DNA of 64,000 nt from Olleya marilimosa CAM030 (GCF_000518485.1 NZ_JADR01000009.1:124001-188000); one strand, 5' to 3'; counted from the first letter of the stretch, positions 17,592 to 27,209 are shown. A program made the numbers and translations. The notes: a model not told the origin generated them from the sequence alone.

Positions 17592-18584
17592 ATGATTACA
17601 GTAGCTATAAATGGTTTTGGACGTATTGGAAGACGCGTTTTTAGACTACTACACAATAATACAAACATTAAAGTTGTTGCAATTAACGATTTAACAGACG
17701 CAAAAACTTTAAGTCATTTATTAAAATACGACAGTATACATGGTGTGTTTCCTGCTGAAATTTCTTCAACAGAAAATACTATTCTTGTAAATAACGTCCC
17801 AGTATCACTTTTAAACCAAGCACACCCAAAGGACATTGATTGGTCTAAATTTACTCCTGATTTTGTAATAGAAGCAACCGGAAAGTTTAAAACAACAAAA
17901 GAGTTACAACATCACCTTAATAATGGTGCAAAACGCGTAATTTTAAGTGTACCTCCAACTGAAGATGATATTAAAACTATTGTCTTGGGTGTTAATCAAA
18001 ATGATTTAGATGGTACAGAAAAAATAATATCAAACGCATCTTGCACCACAAATAATGCTGCACCAATGATTGATGTGATTAATGAGCTTTGCGGAATTAA
18101 CCAAGCTTATATAACCACAATACACTCTTACACAACAGATCAAAGCTTACACGACCAACCACATAGGGATTTACGTCGTGCTAGAGCTGCTGGACAAAGC
18201 ATTGTACCTACAACAACAGGAGCAGCTAAAGCCTTAACAAAAATTTTTCCAGAGTTATCAAATGTTATAGGAGGATGCGGAATCAGAGTACCTGTAGCCA
18301 ATGGATCTTTGACAGATATTACCTTTAATGTCAAAAAAACAGTAACCATTGAAACTATAAATGAAGCTTTTAAAAAAGCATCAAAAGGTAAATTTAAAGG
18401 CATCCTAGAATATACTGAAGACCCAATAGTATCCATAGATATTGTAGGTAACCCACACTCGTGTATTTTTGATGCTCAAATGACCTCAGTAATAGGTAAT
18501 ATGGTAAAAATTATTGGATGGTATGATAACGAGACTGGCTACTCAAGCCGAATAATAGATTTGATTTCCAATTTATCCGAATAA
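17592..18584 (+). CDS. gap: Glyceraldehyde-3-phosphate dehydrogenase, type I
   Basis: A 330-aa NAD(P)-binding enzyme of glycolysis/gluconeogenesis, oxidising glyceraldehyde 3-phosphate to 1,3-bisphosphoglycerate. Visible are the Rossmann start AINGFGRIGRRVFRLL, the active site SNASCTTNNAAPMI with Cys151, the His base region (AYITTIHSYTTDQ), and the C-terminal WYDNETGYSSRIIDLI. Residue 33 in VVAINDLTD is Asp-like, as in NAD-preferring forms. It follows lipA with a 2-base gap, an arrangement that gives no obvious functional link. Whether it is the main glycolytic or a gluconeogenic isoform cannot be told. Confidence 0.95.
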   Translation: MITVAINGFGRIGRRVFRLLHNNTNIKVVAINDLTDAKTLSHLLKYDSIHGVFPAEISSTENTILVNNVPVSLLNQAHPKDIDWSKFTPDFVIEATGKFKTTKELQHHLNNGAKRVILSVPPTEDDIKTIVLGVNQNDLDGTEKIISNASCTTNNAAPMIDVINELCGINQAYITTIHSYTTDQSLHDQPHRDLRRARAAGQSIVPTTTGAAKALTKIFPELSNVIGGCGIRVPVANGSLTDITFNVKKTVTIETINEAFKKASKGKFKGILEYTEDPIVSIDIVGNPHSCIFDAQMTSVIGNMVKIIGWYDNETGYSSRIIDLISNLSE

Positions 18585-18609
18585 AAATAACTTTTAAGGG
18601 ATAAATATT

Positions 18610-18617
18610 TATATTTG
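18610..18617 (+). promoter_or_regulatory. Putative -7 box for the hybrid histidine kinase
   Basis: TATATTTG fits TAnnTTTG and ends 18 bases before the ATG at 18636. The in-frame TTG at 18615 lies inside this box, which argues against that TTG as the start codon. Confidence 0.55.
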
Positions 18618-18635
18618 TTTATATATACCCAACAA

Positions 18636-20861
18636 ATGAAATCCCATTTTATAAAATTTTTCACTTGCTTAACACTTTGTTTTATAGGCTTAAACCTTCA
18701 AGCACAGACCTTAACAGAAAAAGAAAAGGAAGTCATTAAAAACAAAATAAATTTTAACATAAGTCAAGCTCAAAAAAATATTGATAACAATCAATATTAC
18801 AAGGCGCAAAGTGATTTAAACGAAGCGTTAACACTAGCTAATCAAATTAATGACAATAAAAACATTGGTTTAATTTACTCTAAAATTGGAAAAATTCAGT
18901 TTATAACGGAAGAATCCAATGAAGCCCTTCAAACACTTATTAAGGCAATTGAAAAACAACGATTTGCAGAAGACAATATTAACATTGCAGAAACCTACAA
19001 AACTATAGGTATCGTTTACATGAGTAAAAATAATTATACTCGTGCGTTAGATTATTTTACTTCTGCAGAAGGCCTTTTTGAAAATGAAGATTTACATGAT
19101 TTTGAAGCAGAGTCTATGTTGTACAAAGGCGATGCGTATTATAATCTAGAAAATTATGAAGAGGCTGAACTAGAGTATGAAAACGCAGTAAGCCTATCTA
19201 AACGCTATTTAAACAACAAATTACTTAGTAGTGCTTATATCCATCTTGGCAAAAACAAAATTAAATTAGGTAAGCTTGATGAAGCTGAAAGCTACACTCT
19301 ACAAGGACTTAACATTTCAAAAAAACATAATTTTCCGGCTATTACTAATATAGCCTATGCAACATTAAGTGATATTTATAGTGAAACTGAAGAATATAAA
19401 AAAGCTAACGAGTTTTTAAAAAAACACATCAAACTAAACGACTCGTTATTATTGGTTAAACGCAGCTATCTGTCTCCAGAAAAAAGATTAGATAAACTTT
19501 ACAGCAATCCTGTAGAATACCAAAAAGAAAAAGAAGCAGATTTAGAGAAAGAAGCAAGTTCTACTTGGTTAGAAAAATTAACCACCATATTAAGTATAGC
19601 GTTAATTACAATTTTATCATTACTAACGCTTTCGTTATACAAAAACAATAATATTAGATTAAAATCTAACAATATATTGCATAAAAAAAATGCAGAACTA
19701 ACAATAGCTATGGAAAAAGCAGAGTTAGCAACTAAAACAAAAGCTAACTTCTTGTCAACCGTTACCCATGAGCTAAGAACGCCTTTATATGCTGTGACTG
19801 GTTTGACTAATATGTTATTAGAAGAAGACCCAAAACCTGCACAAGTCCAACATTTAAAATCATTAAAATTTTCTGGAGATTACCTATTGACTTTTATTAA
19901 CGATATCCTTCAGATTAATAAAATTGAAGCCAATAAAGTAGATATTGAACCTGAAGTTTTTAACCTTAAAAAGAAAGCTGAAAACGTAATGTCTGCCTTA
20001 AACAATTCAGCTTTAGACAACAATATTACTTTACATTTAGAATACGACAAGAATTTGCCAACCAATTTTAATGCAGATCAATTAAAAATCTCTCAAATAT
20101 TAATTAATCTAATAGGTAACTCTATCAAATTTACAAAAGATGGAGATATTTGGATTAGAATAATTAAACAAAACCAAAATGGCGAAAATTTTGAAGTTAG
20201 ATTTGAAGTAGAAGATAACGGAATTGGAATTAGTGAAGAAAAGCAACAAAACATGTTTGAAAGCTTTTCTCAAGGCTCCATTCAAATTAACCGAAAATAC
20301 GGAGGAACAGGACTTGGTCTTTCCATTGTAAAAGGGTTAATAGATATTTTAAAAGGAAAAATTTACATGAAAAGTCAGTTAGGAAAAGGAACCACCTTTT
20401 TCTTTGAAATACCAATGAAAAAAAGTAATGAAATTATTGTCGAGAAAAAAGCAAATTACTTTAATGAAATTGACGAAATTGAATTAAGCAACATTAAAAT
20501 ATTAGTTGTCGAGGATAATAAGATCAACCAAATGATCACTAAAAAAATCCTTAACAAAATGAAACTATATTGTGACGTTGTTGACAATGGTGAAGAAGCT
20601 GTAGATATGGTTAAAACAACTAAATATGACGTTGTGTTAATGGATATACACATGCCAGGAATTAGTGGTATGGAGGCTACAAAAATTATCAGAACCTTTG
20701 ATAAAGAGCTTACTATTTTTGCTCTTACAGCAGTTACTATTGAGGATAAAATGCAAGAATTTGAAGAAGCTGGTTTTACGGATATTATCCCTAAACCATT
20801 TAAACAAGAAGATTTCGAGAAAAAACTATTTAATGCCTTAATGCTTACTGAAAAAAGATAA
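18636..20861 (+). CDS. TPR-containing hybrid sensor histidine kinase/response regulator
   Basis: About 741 aa. The order is: signal peptide (about 1-24, ending NLQAQ), tetratricopeptide repeats in the periplasm (about 30-285), one membrane helix (ILSIALITILSLLTLSLY, about 317-335), a short coiled coil, HisKA with phospho-acceptor His378 (VTHELRTPLYAV), HATPase with N, G1 and G2 boxes (LIGNSIKFT, DNGIGI, GGTGLGLSIV), and a C-terminal receiver with acceptor Asp670 (VVLMDIHMPGISG). It should sense via periplasmic TPRs and phosphorylate its own receiver. No DNA-binding domain is present, so an external phosphotransfer partner or direct protein target is implied. Confidence 0.93.
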   Translation: MKSHFIKFFTCLTLCFIGLNLQAQTLTEKEKEVIKNKINFNISQAQKNIDNNQYYKAQSDLNEALTLANQINDNKNIGLIYSKIGKIQFITEESNEALQTLIKAIEKQRFAEDNINIAETYKTIGIVYMSKNNYTRALDYFTSAEGLFENEDLHDFEAESMLYKGDAYYNLENYEEAELEYENAVSLSKRYLNNKLLSSAYIHLGKNKIKLGKLDEAESYTLQGLNISKKHNFPAITNIAYATLSDIYSETEEYKKANEFLKKHIKLNDSLLLVKRSYLSPEKRLDKLYSNPVEYQKEKEADLEKEASSTWLEKLTTILSIALITILSLLTLSLYKNNNIRLKSNNILHKKNAELTIAMEKAELATKTKANFLSTVTHELRTPLYAVTGLTNMLLEEDPKPAQVQHLKSLKFSGDYLLTFINDILQINKIEANKVDIEPEVFNLKKKAENVMSALNNSALDNNITLHLEYDKNLPTNFNADQLKISQILINLIGNSIKFTKDGDIWIRIIKQNQNGENFEVRFEVEDNGIGISEEKQQNMFESFSQGSIQINRKYGGTGLGLSIVKGLIDILKGKIYMKSQLGKGTTFFFEIPMKKSNEIIVEKKANYFNEIDEIELSNIKILVVEDNKINQMITKKILNKMKLYCDVVDNGEEAVDMVKTTKYDVVLMDIHMPGISGMEATKIIRTFDKELTIFALTAVTIEDKMQEFEEAGFTDIIPKPFKQEDFEKKLFNALMLTEKR

Positions 20862-20865
20862 AACA

Positions 20866-21873
20866 CTAATTTAAAGCATAGGTCTTTATAATAGCATCAA
20901 ATTTTGAACTGTTGTCTATTACCATTTTAATAGGTAAATAAAACAACTTACCTTTTAATGACACTTCTGTTTTTAAACGCATATAATCTTTCTCAGTAGT
21001 AATTATGCACTTATATTTTGATAAATATTCTACTTCTGAAGATAAAAAATCATGATGATCTTTAAAATTCAAATGTTCAAATTTTAAATTCTTTAGTTTC
21101 AAAAAAGACACTAATGGTTTTGCATTTGCAATTCCTGTGACCAACTTAAAATCATCTCCTAATTGATCCAATGCAATAGTTTTATTTTCAGAGTAAACCT
21201 TATCACTATAACTTATCCAACTAAAAAACACCTGCTGATTTGCAAAAGGTTTAATTTCTGCAATTATTTTTTGTTTATCCGCTTCTGCTAAATTTTCTGG
21301 ACATTTAGTTATTATTATTAAGTTAGCTCGTTTAGCACCTGACTTAGGCTCACGTAAATTACCTGTAGGCAAAACAAAATCTTTCGTATATCTATTATCA
21401 TAAGTAGATAATAATATATTAAATCCTGCTTTTACTTTTCTATGCTGAAAAGCATCATCTAACAATATAACCTCAGGTTTATTAGTTAGCTGTAATAAAT
21501 TAGCTATACCTTCTTGCCTATTTGCATCAACTGCAACAGTAATATCCTCTGAAAAGCTATTATAAAACTGAAATGGCTCATCCCCTAAAATACTAGCATT
21601 TGTATTAGCACCTCCTAACTGAAATCCTTTACTCTGTCGTCCATAACCTCTGCTTAATGTAGCTAACTTAACATCGTCTTTTAATAAACGTATTAAATAC
21701 TCAACCATTGGTGTTTTTCCTGTTCCTCCAGTGCTTAAGTTACCAATACAAATAATTGGAAAATCATAAGATTTAGAAGCCAACCAACCCATATCAAACA
21801 AGACATTTCTAAACCATGTTATTACATAATAAAATGGTACAATTGGAAATAAAATAAATCTTAAAAACTTCAT
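20866..21873 (-). CDS. lpxK: Tetraacyldisaccharide 4'-kinase
   Basis: A 335-aa inner-membrane-associated kinase that phosphorylates the 4' position of the lipid A disaccharide precursor to give lipid IVA. The N-terminal amphipathic helix (LRFILFPIVPFYYVITWFRN) is followed by the Walker A GNLSTGGTGKTPMVEYL, the LpxK signature LSRGYGRQSKGF, and DDAFQHRKV with the catalytic Asp-Asp-x-x-Gln-His. Length is normal. It is convergent with the histidine kinase, with only 4 bases between the stops. Confidence 0.96.
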   Translation of the reverse strand: MKFLRFILFPIVPFYYVITWFRNVLFDMGWLASKSYDFPIICIGNLSTGGTGKTPMVEYLIRLLKDDVKLATLSRGYGRQSKGFQLGGANTNASILGDEPFQFYNSFSEDITVAVDANRQEGIANLLQLTNKPEVILLDDAFQHRKVKAGFNILLSTYDNRYTKDFVLPTGNLREPKSGAKRANLIIITKCPENLAEADKQKIIAEIKPFANQQVFFSWISYSDKVYSENKTIALDQLGDDFKLVTGIANAKPLVSFLKLKNLKFEHLNFKDHHDFLSSEVEYLSKYKCIITTEKDYMRLKTEVSLKGKLFYLPIKMVIDNSSKFDAIIKTYALN

Positions 21874-21950
21874 TTAGCACATTTATAGCCCATTTAAATT
21901 TTAAAAAAAATGAAATGAGTAAACAATAATAGTAACGAAAGTAAATATTT

Positions 21951-21958
21951 TATATTTG
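21951..21958 (+). promoter_or_regulatory. Putative -7 box for the Nif3-like operon
   Basis: TATATTTG fits TAnnTTTG, 25 bases before the ATG at 21984. No clear -33 element. Confidence 0.5.
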
Positions 21959-21983
21959 TTTTAAATATTTAAGACCAAAAAGT

Positions 21984-23078
21984 ATGTTGATAAAAGACCT
22001 TATTAATCACCTAGAGGACATTGCACCTTTAAAATACGCTGAAGATTTTGACAATGTAGGATTATTAATTGGCGACAAAAACACAACCGTAACCAATGTT
22101 TTAGTAACATTAGACACTTTAGAAGATGTGGTTGATGAGGCAATTGCTAAAAATTGTAACTTCATATTAAGCTTTCACCCAATAATTTTTAAAGGTCTTA
22201 AAAGTTTGACAGGAAAAAATTATGTGGAACGTACCGTTTTAAAAGCTATCCAAAACAATATTGCAATCTACGCCATACATACCGCTTTAGACAATGATAA
22301 AAATGGCGTAAATGCTATGATATGCAACCAACTAGAATTGTATAACCAACGCATACTAATCCCTCAAAAACAAACCATAAAAAAACTAACCACTTATGCA
22401 CCAATAACAGAGGTAGAAACTATTAAAAATGCTTTATTTAAAGTTGGTGCAGGACAAATAGGTAATTATTCTAATTGTAGTTTTACAACAAATGGCATGG
22501 GATCTTTTAATCCTAATCAAGATGCCAATCCGACAACTGGTAAAATAGGAGAAAACCATATAGAATCGGAAACACAAATAAATATAACTTTTCACAAACA
22601 TTTAGAGGCTGCTATTTTAAAAACTTTATTTGAAACACATTCTTACGAAGAAATAGCTTTTGAGGTTACCACTTTGGAAAACACCAATCAAAATATTGGA
22701 ATGGGAATGGTTGCTGAGCTAAAAAAACCTATGACTGAGACAGAATTTTTAAACTATTTAAAAGAAAAAATGGACGTTTCAATGATCAGACACAGTAAAC
22801 TAACAAATAAAACCATAAAAAAAGTTGCAGTATTAGGAGGGTCTGGAAGCTTTGCAATAAACGCAGCAAAAGCAGCAGGAGCTGACGTTTTTGTAACATC
22901 AGACCTTAAATATCATGAATTTTTTCAAGCTGAAAACAACATTTTACTAGCAGATATTGGACATTATGAAAGCGAACAATACACAAAAAGTGGTTTAGTA
23001 GCAATACTTACGAAAAAAATTCCTAATTTTGCATTCATTTTATCGAACACAAATACCAATCCTGTTAAGTATTTTTAA
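21984..23078 (+). CDS. Nif3-like dinuclear metal centre protein (YbgI/YqfO family)
   Basis: A 364-aa member of the Nif3 family, formerly named GTP cyclohydrolase 1 type 2 homologue. Metal-site motifs are visible: DNVGLLIGD, ILSFHPIIFKG with its His, AIHTALDNDKNGVN and the C-terminal DIGHYESEQ. The length and central insert (about 130-240, with GAGQIGNYSNCSF) match the long YqfO-type version carrying a PII-like domain. These proteins form toroidal hexamers with two metal ions per subunit; the physiological function is not settled. The next gene starts 3 bases later, a conserved pairing. Confidence 0.92.
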   Translation: MLIKDLINHLEDIAPLKYAEDFDNVGLLIGDKNTTVTNVLVTLDTLEDVVDEAIAKNCNFILSFHPIIFKGLKSLTGKNYVERTVLKAIQNNIAIYAIHTALDNDKNGVNAMICNQLELYNQRILIPQKQTIKKLTTYAPITEVETIKNALFKVGAGQIGNYSNCSFTTNGMGSFNPNQDANPTTGKIGENHIESETQINITFHKHLEAAILKTLFETHSYEEIAFEVTTLENTNQNIGMGMVAELKKPMTETEFLNYLKEKMDVSMIRHSKLTNKTIKKVAVLGGSGSFAINAAKAAGADVFVTSDLKYHEFFQAENNILLADIGHYESEQYTKSGLVAILTKKIPNFAFILSNTNTNPVKYF

Positions 23079-23081
23079 AAT

Positions 23082-23861
23082 ATGGCAAAGACAAAAGAAG
23101 CAACAGTAGAAGATCGCCTAAGAGCGTTATATGATCTACAATTAATAGACTCTAGAATTGACGAAATAAGAAGCGTACGTGGAGAATTACCTTTAGAGGT
23201 TAGCGATTTAGAAGACGAAGTTGCAGGATTAAAAACTAGATTAGAGAAGTTAGAAGATAGCTTAAGCTCTGTAGATGCTGAAATTATTGCTAAGAAAAAT
23301 TTAATTGAAGAATCTAAGACATTAATTAAAAAATACTCTGAGCAACAAAAAAATGTTAGAAATAACAGAGAATTTAATTCTTTAACCAAAGAGGTTGAAT
23401 ACCAAGAGTTAGAAATTGAATTAGCTGAAAAGCATATCAGAGAATTTAAAGCTCAAATTGAGCAGAAAAAAGAAGTTATTGCTAAAACTAAAGAGCATAA
23501 CAAAGAGCGTGAAAACCACTTAAAACATAAAAAAAGTGAGTTAGATGCTATCTTAAAAGAAACTGAAAAAGAAGAAAAAGCGCTTATAGAAAAATCTGAA
23601 GATTATAAGAAAAAAATCGAAGAGCGCTTAGTTAAAGCTTACAACCGTATTAGAACTAATGTAAAAAACGGTTTAGCTGTTGTACCAATTGAAAGAGGTG
23701 CGTCTGGAGGATCTTATTTTACAATTCCACCACAAGTACAAATGGAGATTGCTGGACGTAAAAAAATTATTACGGATGAGCACAGTGGACGTATACTTGT
23801 TGATGCTGCTTTAGCTGACGAACAAAGAGAAAAAATGGAGAAAATGTTTTCTAAATTATAG
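23082..23861 (+). CDS. Coiled-coil protein of the C4-type zinc ribbon family, zinc ligands lost
   Basis: A 259-aa protein dominated by a long coiled coil (about 30-185, rich in Glu/Lys/Leu heptads) followed by a conserved segment ERGASGGSYFTIPPQVQMEI. Family members elsewhere end in a zinc ribbon with two CxxC pairs, the last within CxxCGRIL. Here the corresponding end reads DEHSGRILVD and the protein has no Cys in this region, so the fold may persist but zinc binding is unlikely. It is co-transcribed with the Nif3-like gene; partner function is inferred only from this linkage. Confidence 0.85.
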   Translation: MAKTKEATVEDRLRALYDLQLIDSRIDEIRSVRGELPLEVSDLEDEVAGLKTRLEKLEDSLSSVDAEIIAKKNLIEESKTLIKKYSEQQKNVRNNREFNSLTKEVEYQELEIELAEKHIREFKAQIEQKKEVIAKTKEHNKERENHLKHKKSELDAILKETEKEEKALIEKSEDYKKKIEERLVKAYNRIRTNVKNGLAVVPIERGASGGSYFTIPPQVQMEIAGRKKIITDEHSGRILVDAALADEQREKMEKMFSKL

Positions 23862-23880
23862 AAACTAATTTCATTATATT

Positions 23881-23914
23881 AAAAAAGCCTTTACTTAGTG
23901 TAAAGGCTTTTTTA
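23881..23914 (+). terminator. Intrinsic terminator
   Basis: AAAAAAGCCTTTAC and GTAAAGGCTTTTTT pair perfectly around a TTAGT loop, 20 bases after the zinc-ribbon-family gene, closing the Nif3 operon. Confidence 0.93.
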
Positions 23915-24004
23915 TTGCTATATGTTTATTTTTTTAAGAAATAATTATAATTAAATAAGCAAGGATGTTATAATTTATACGTCCAATTGAAAAAGAAAAG
24001 AAAA

Positions 24005-24652
24005 ATGAAAAAATTTTTATCAGTATTATTTTTAGCCCTATTATTTAATTGCAACAATCAAGCACAAACCAATCCTAAACAGGAAGCGATTAAGACAGCA
24101 ACTCCAGTAACCGTCGCATTAGAAAACGGAAAAGCCAAAGCTTATTTTGCTAGTGGTTGTTTTTGGTGTGTCGAAGCTGTATATGAAAGCGTTAAAGGTG
24201 TAGATGAAGTTATTAATGGATACGCAGGAGGTCATACACAAAACCCCACTTACGAAAAAAGCAATACAGGTCAAACAGGTCACGCTGAAGCTGTAGAAGT
24301 TATTTATGACCCAAATATTGTTAGTTTTGAAACATTGGTAGACGTCTATTTTGCTTCACAAAATCCAACACAAGTAAATGGACAAGGTCCAGATAGAGGT
24401 AGTCAATACAGATCTATTATCTTTTACCAAAATCAGGAACAAAAGGAAATTATAGAATCTAAGAAAAAAGCTTTAGCCAAAAAACTTAATAATAAAATTG
24501 CTGCCGAAGTATATCCTTTTCTTAAATTCTGGATTGCAGAAGACTATCACCAAGATTATGAAAAATTACATCCTGAAAATCCATACATCCAAAATGTATC
24601 TATTCCTAGGTTAAATAAATTTAAGTCAAAGATGCCAGAAGTGTTAAAATAA
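24005..24652 (+). CDS. msrA: Peptide methionine-S-sulfoxide reductase MsrA, predicted lipoprotein
   Basis: About 215 aa. MsrA reduces the S-epimer of methionine sulfoxide in damaged proteins. The catalytic motif GCFWC is present with active Cys52, followed by the family core GYAGGHTQNPTYEKSNTGQTGHAE and the region GPDRGSQYRSIIF. The N-terminus is a signal peptide ending in a lipobox-like LLFNC (Cys16), so this copy is probably a periplasmic or surface lipoprotein protecting envelope proteins. ATG at 24005 is preferred to an in-frame TTG at 23987 because it gives a clean signal peptide. No resolving Cys is apparent near the C-terminus. Confidence 0.93.
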   Translation: MKKFLSVLFLALLFNCNNQAQTNPKQEAIKTATPVTVALENGKAKAYFASGCFWCVEAVYESVKGVDEVINGYAGGHTQNPTYEKSNTGQTGHAEAVEVIYDPNIVSFETLVDVYFASQNPTQVNGQGPDRGSQYRSIIFYQNQEQKEIIESKKKALAKKLNNKIAAEVYPFLKFWIAEDYHQDYEKLHPENPYIQNVSIPRLNKFKSKMPEVLK

Positions 24653-24786
24653 AGCAATAAAAAAACTGTTTATCGGATAAATAGGTTATTTTAGCGATTA
24701 AAAATAAGCGGTTTACGTTTTTTAGGCTTGCTAACTCCTGTACTAATTACATTTACCACCAAACCATACTTAACCTATTTATTGTC

Positions 24787-26364
24787 ATGAAACACACTTT
24801 ACTTATTGCGATAACTATTCTATTTAGATTATCTATTTTTGCTCAAACACCACCAGCTGCTGTACCTGAAGCATCACAATATCATAATAGTAGTAAAAAA
24901 TATATCGAATATATTCCTGGTAACTTACCAATTGTAATATCAGCTCCTCATGGAGGGAAAATTGTAGCAAACGATTTAGCAACAAGATCTGGTTGTGGTA
25001 CAAATGAAGAAGATAACAACACAGACATTTTAATTAGAGAGATACAAAAGCAATGTTATGCTCAAACAGGTGGATATCCTCATATTATAATTAACAATCT
25101 AAGTCGCTCAAAGTTAGACCCTAACAGGATAGAGTCTGTTGCAACCTGTAACAACTCTGGGACTGTACAGTATTTTACAGCTTACCACAATTTTATTGAT
25201 ATAGCTACTGCACAAGTAACTATGGACTACGGTAAAGGCTTATACATTGACTTACATGGACAAAGTCATAATCCAGAAAGAATAGATGTTGGATATAATA
25301 TTCAATATACCGTTTTAGGTAGTAGTGTTAGTAATACTATAAATTATTCAACCATTCAAAATTTAAAAAACAATAACCTTCAAAACCTATCTTTAGAACA
25401 GTTATTAAGAGGTGACCATAGTTTAGGTCAATTATTTCAAACAACAGGAGGTGCATACTACAACAGCACACGTACGCCTTGTAGTAGCGATAACACACGT
25501 ACAATAGGTTACAGAGCGACACCAAGTAGTTATAATACTGGCTGTGATGACAGATTTCCTGGGACCGAATATTTTGAAGGAGATTATTACAGTAATGTTA
25601 GACATGGTTCTGGTGACCCAAGCATATCTACTAATTTAGTTGGAGGTGGCTCTTTAAATGGTGGTGGTGGTACTATTGACGGAATTATGACAGAAGTCAA
25701 TAGACGAGTACGAGATTTAGGAACTGTATATAGCGGAACCTCTAGTTATAATAGGACAGACTCACAATTGCCAAGATTATATTATTTTGCACAAGATTAT
25801 GCAACAGTAATTACAGAGTATATTGCTGCGCATTATGACGATTTTACAGGATTTAATTATGACAATTCTGTTTATGATATTACAACAGACACCAATCCTA
25901 CTCCAACATTAACTACAGGTGTTACTGGTGGAATATACACTAGTACTCCATCTGGTTTATCTATAAATCAAAATACTGGAGAAATAGATTTAGCGTCATC
26001 TACAATTGGTGATTACGTTGTTACCTACTCTGTAGGACCTACCTCTTTAACCAATGCACCAACTAGATTTTATAACAGTACTCAAAACATTGAAATTACA
26101 ACTAGCACATTAGGGTTAGAAACGTTTGATAGTCTTACTTTCAAAATCTTTCCTAATCCAACAAAAAACATTGTAAACATTAAGTCTAACACTGTAATTT
26201 CCAATATTAAACTATATAATTTACTTGGTCAAGAAATGCTGGCTCAGGACATAAATAATAGACAATCTTCTGTTGATTTATCTAATCTTTCAAGTGGCTC
26301 TTATTTAATGTCTATTTATGTTGAAGGCAAAAAAGTTAGCACAAAGTACGTTATCAAAAACTAA
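24787..26364 (+). CDS. Secreted N-formylglutamate amidohydrolase-like protein with T9SS sorting domain
   Basis: A 525-aa exported protein. A signal peptide (about 1-20, ending IFAQ) is followed by an N-formylglutamate amidohydrolase-like domain (about 40-340), with LPIVISAPHGGKIV, NNLSRSKLDPNRI and YIDLHGQSHN carrying the metal-binding His/Asp/Glu positions of the family. An Ig-like segment (GLSINQNTGEIDLASSTIGD) comes next, then a type A T9SS sorting domain (FKIFPNPTKNIVNIK to the end). The domain usually acts in cytoplasmic histidine degradation; secretion suggests another amide, peptide or cell-wall substrate. Active chemistry is inferred, not shown. Confidence 0.85.
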   Translation: MKHTLLIAITILFRLSIFAQTPPAAVPEASQYHNSSKKYIEYIPGNLPIVISAPHGGKIVANDLATRSGCGTNEEDNNTDILIREIQKQCYAQTGGYPHIIINNLSRSKLDPNRIESVATCNNSGTVQYFTAYHNFIDIATAQVTMDYGKGLYIDLHGQSHNPERIDVGYNIQYTVLGSSVSNTINYSTIQNLKNNNLQNLSLEQLLRGDHSLGQLFQTTGGAYYNSTRTPCSSDNTRTIGYRATPSSYNTGCDDRFPGTEYFEGDYYSNVRHGSGDPSISTNLVGGGSLNGGGGTIDGIMTEVNRRVRDLGTVYSGTSSYNRTDSQLPRLYYFAQDYATVITEYIAAHYDDFTGFNYDNSVYDITTDTNPTPTLTTGVTGGIYTSTPSGLSINQNTGEIDLASSTIGDYVVTYSVGPTSLTNAPTRFYNSTQNIEITTSTLGLETFDSLTFKIFPNPTKNIVNIKSNTVISNIKLYNLLGQEMLAQDINNRQSSVDLSNLSSGSYLMSIYVEGKKVSTKYVIKN

Positions 26365-27155
26365 AGCTTAGTAGCTTTAATTTCAAACACAAGAGGATAC
26401 AGTTTTTCTTTTAACTCATAATTGCCAGATTTGGTTTCGACTAAATCTGGCAATACATTATACGGACTTTCATCATATTCATTTAGATAGTCAATGTGTA
26501 ATCCAGCTTCGGTTAAGGCATTTATAACTTCGCCTAAACCATGATTCCATGAATAGGTCTTAGACAGTAGATCTGCAGTTTCATCTGCATATGTACCTTG
26601 TTCTTCTTCATATATAACCTCTTCCCTACTGTAGGCATAACGCATTACAGGTGTTTTGTCTAAATAGTCATACATCCAAACTATTGGATGAAACTCTGCA
26701 ATATAAAAGACACCTCCTTTATTTAAACGCTCTGCTATCATTTTTCCCCATGGTTTTAAATCAGGTAACCAACCAATCACACCATAGCTAGTAAAGACAA
26801 TATCAAAAGTTTCTTTAATATATTTAGAAGTATCCAAAACATTGCAACACACAAATTTTGCATCTAAAGACAACTCATTGTTTAATGTTTGTGCTAATTT
26901 GACTCCTTCATCACTAATATCAACACCAACACATTCAGCACCTAATCTACTCCAACTAAGGGTATCTTGACCAAAATGACATTGTAAATGCAATAAAGAC
27001 TTCCCTTTTACATCTGGTAACGCATTTAATTCATACTGCTTTAATGATGTTGTTCCTTTTTTAAACGCATCCATATCATAAAAATCACTTGTAGCGTGTA
27101 TTTTTACTTTTTGATTCCAAGTGGATTTATTAGTATTAAAATATTCAGTCCTCAT
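26361..27155 (-). CDS. Class I SAM-dependent methyltransferase
   Basis: A 264-aa cytoplasmic protein with the SAM-binding motif I LLHLQCHFGQDTLSWSRLGA, acidic loop GVDISDEGVKLAQ, and FDIVFTSYGVIGWLPDL at motif II/IV. The His-rich CHFGQDT version of motif I is typical of a Methyltransf_25/11 subgroup common in Bacteroidota; substrate is unknown. It overlaps by 4 bases the stop of the convergent T9SS gene. Transcription is likely monocistronic. Confidence 0.88.
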   Translation of the reverse strand: MRTEYFNTNKSTWNQKVKIHATSDFYDMDAFKKGTTSLKQYELNALPDVKGKSLLHLQCHFGQDTLSWSRLGAECVGVDISDEGVKLAQTLNNELSLDAKFVCCNVLDTSKYIKETFDIVFTSYGVIGWLPDLKPWGKMIAERLNKGGVFYIAEFHPIVWMYDYLDKTPVMRYAYSREEVIYEEEQGTYADETADLLSKTYSWNHGLGEVINALTEAGLHIDYLNEYDESPYNVLPDLVETKSGNYELKEKLYPLVFEIKATKL

Positions 27156-27209
27156 AATGTTAGTATTTGCTCACAATTTAATATTTCTATTTTAAATAAA
27201 AGGCTTCCT

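Noticed and set aside
18615-18635. TTG start giving a longer histidine kinase
   Set aside because: The TTG lies in the -7 box TATATTTG, and the signal peptide starts cleanly at ATG 18636.
20456-20866. Minus-strand frame of 136 codons under the histidine kinase
   Set aside because: Antisense to the well-defined receiver domain; shadow of codon bias.
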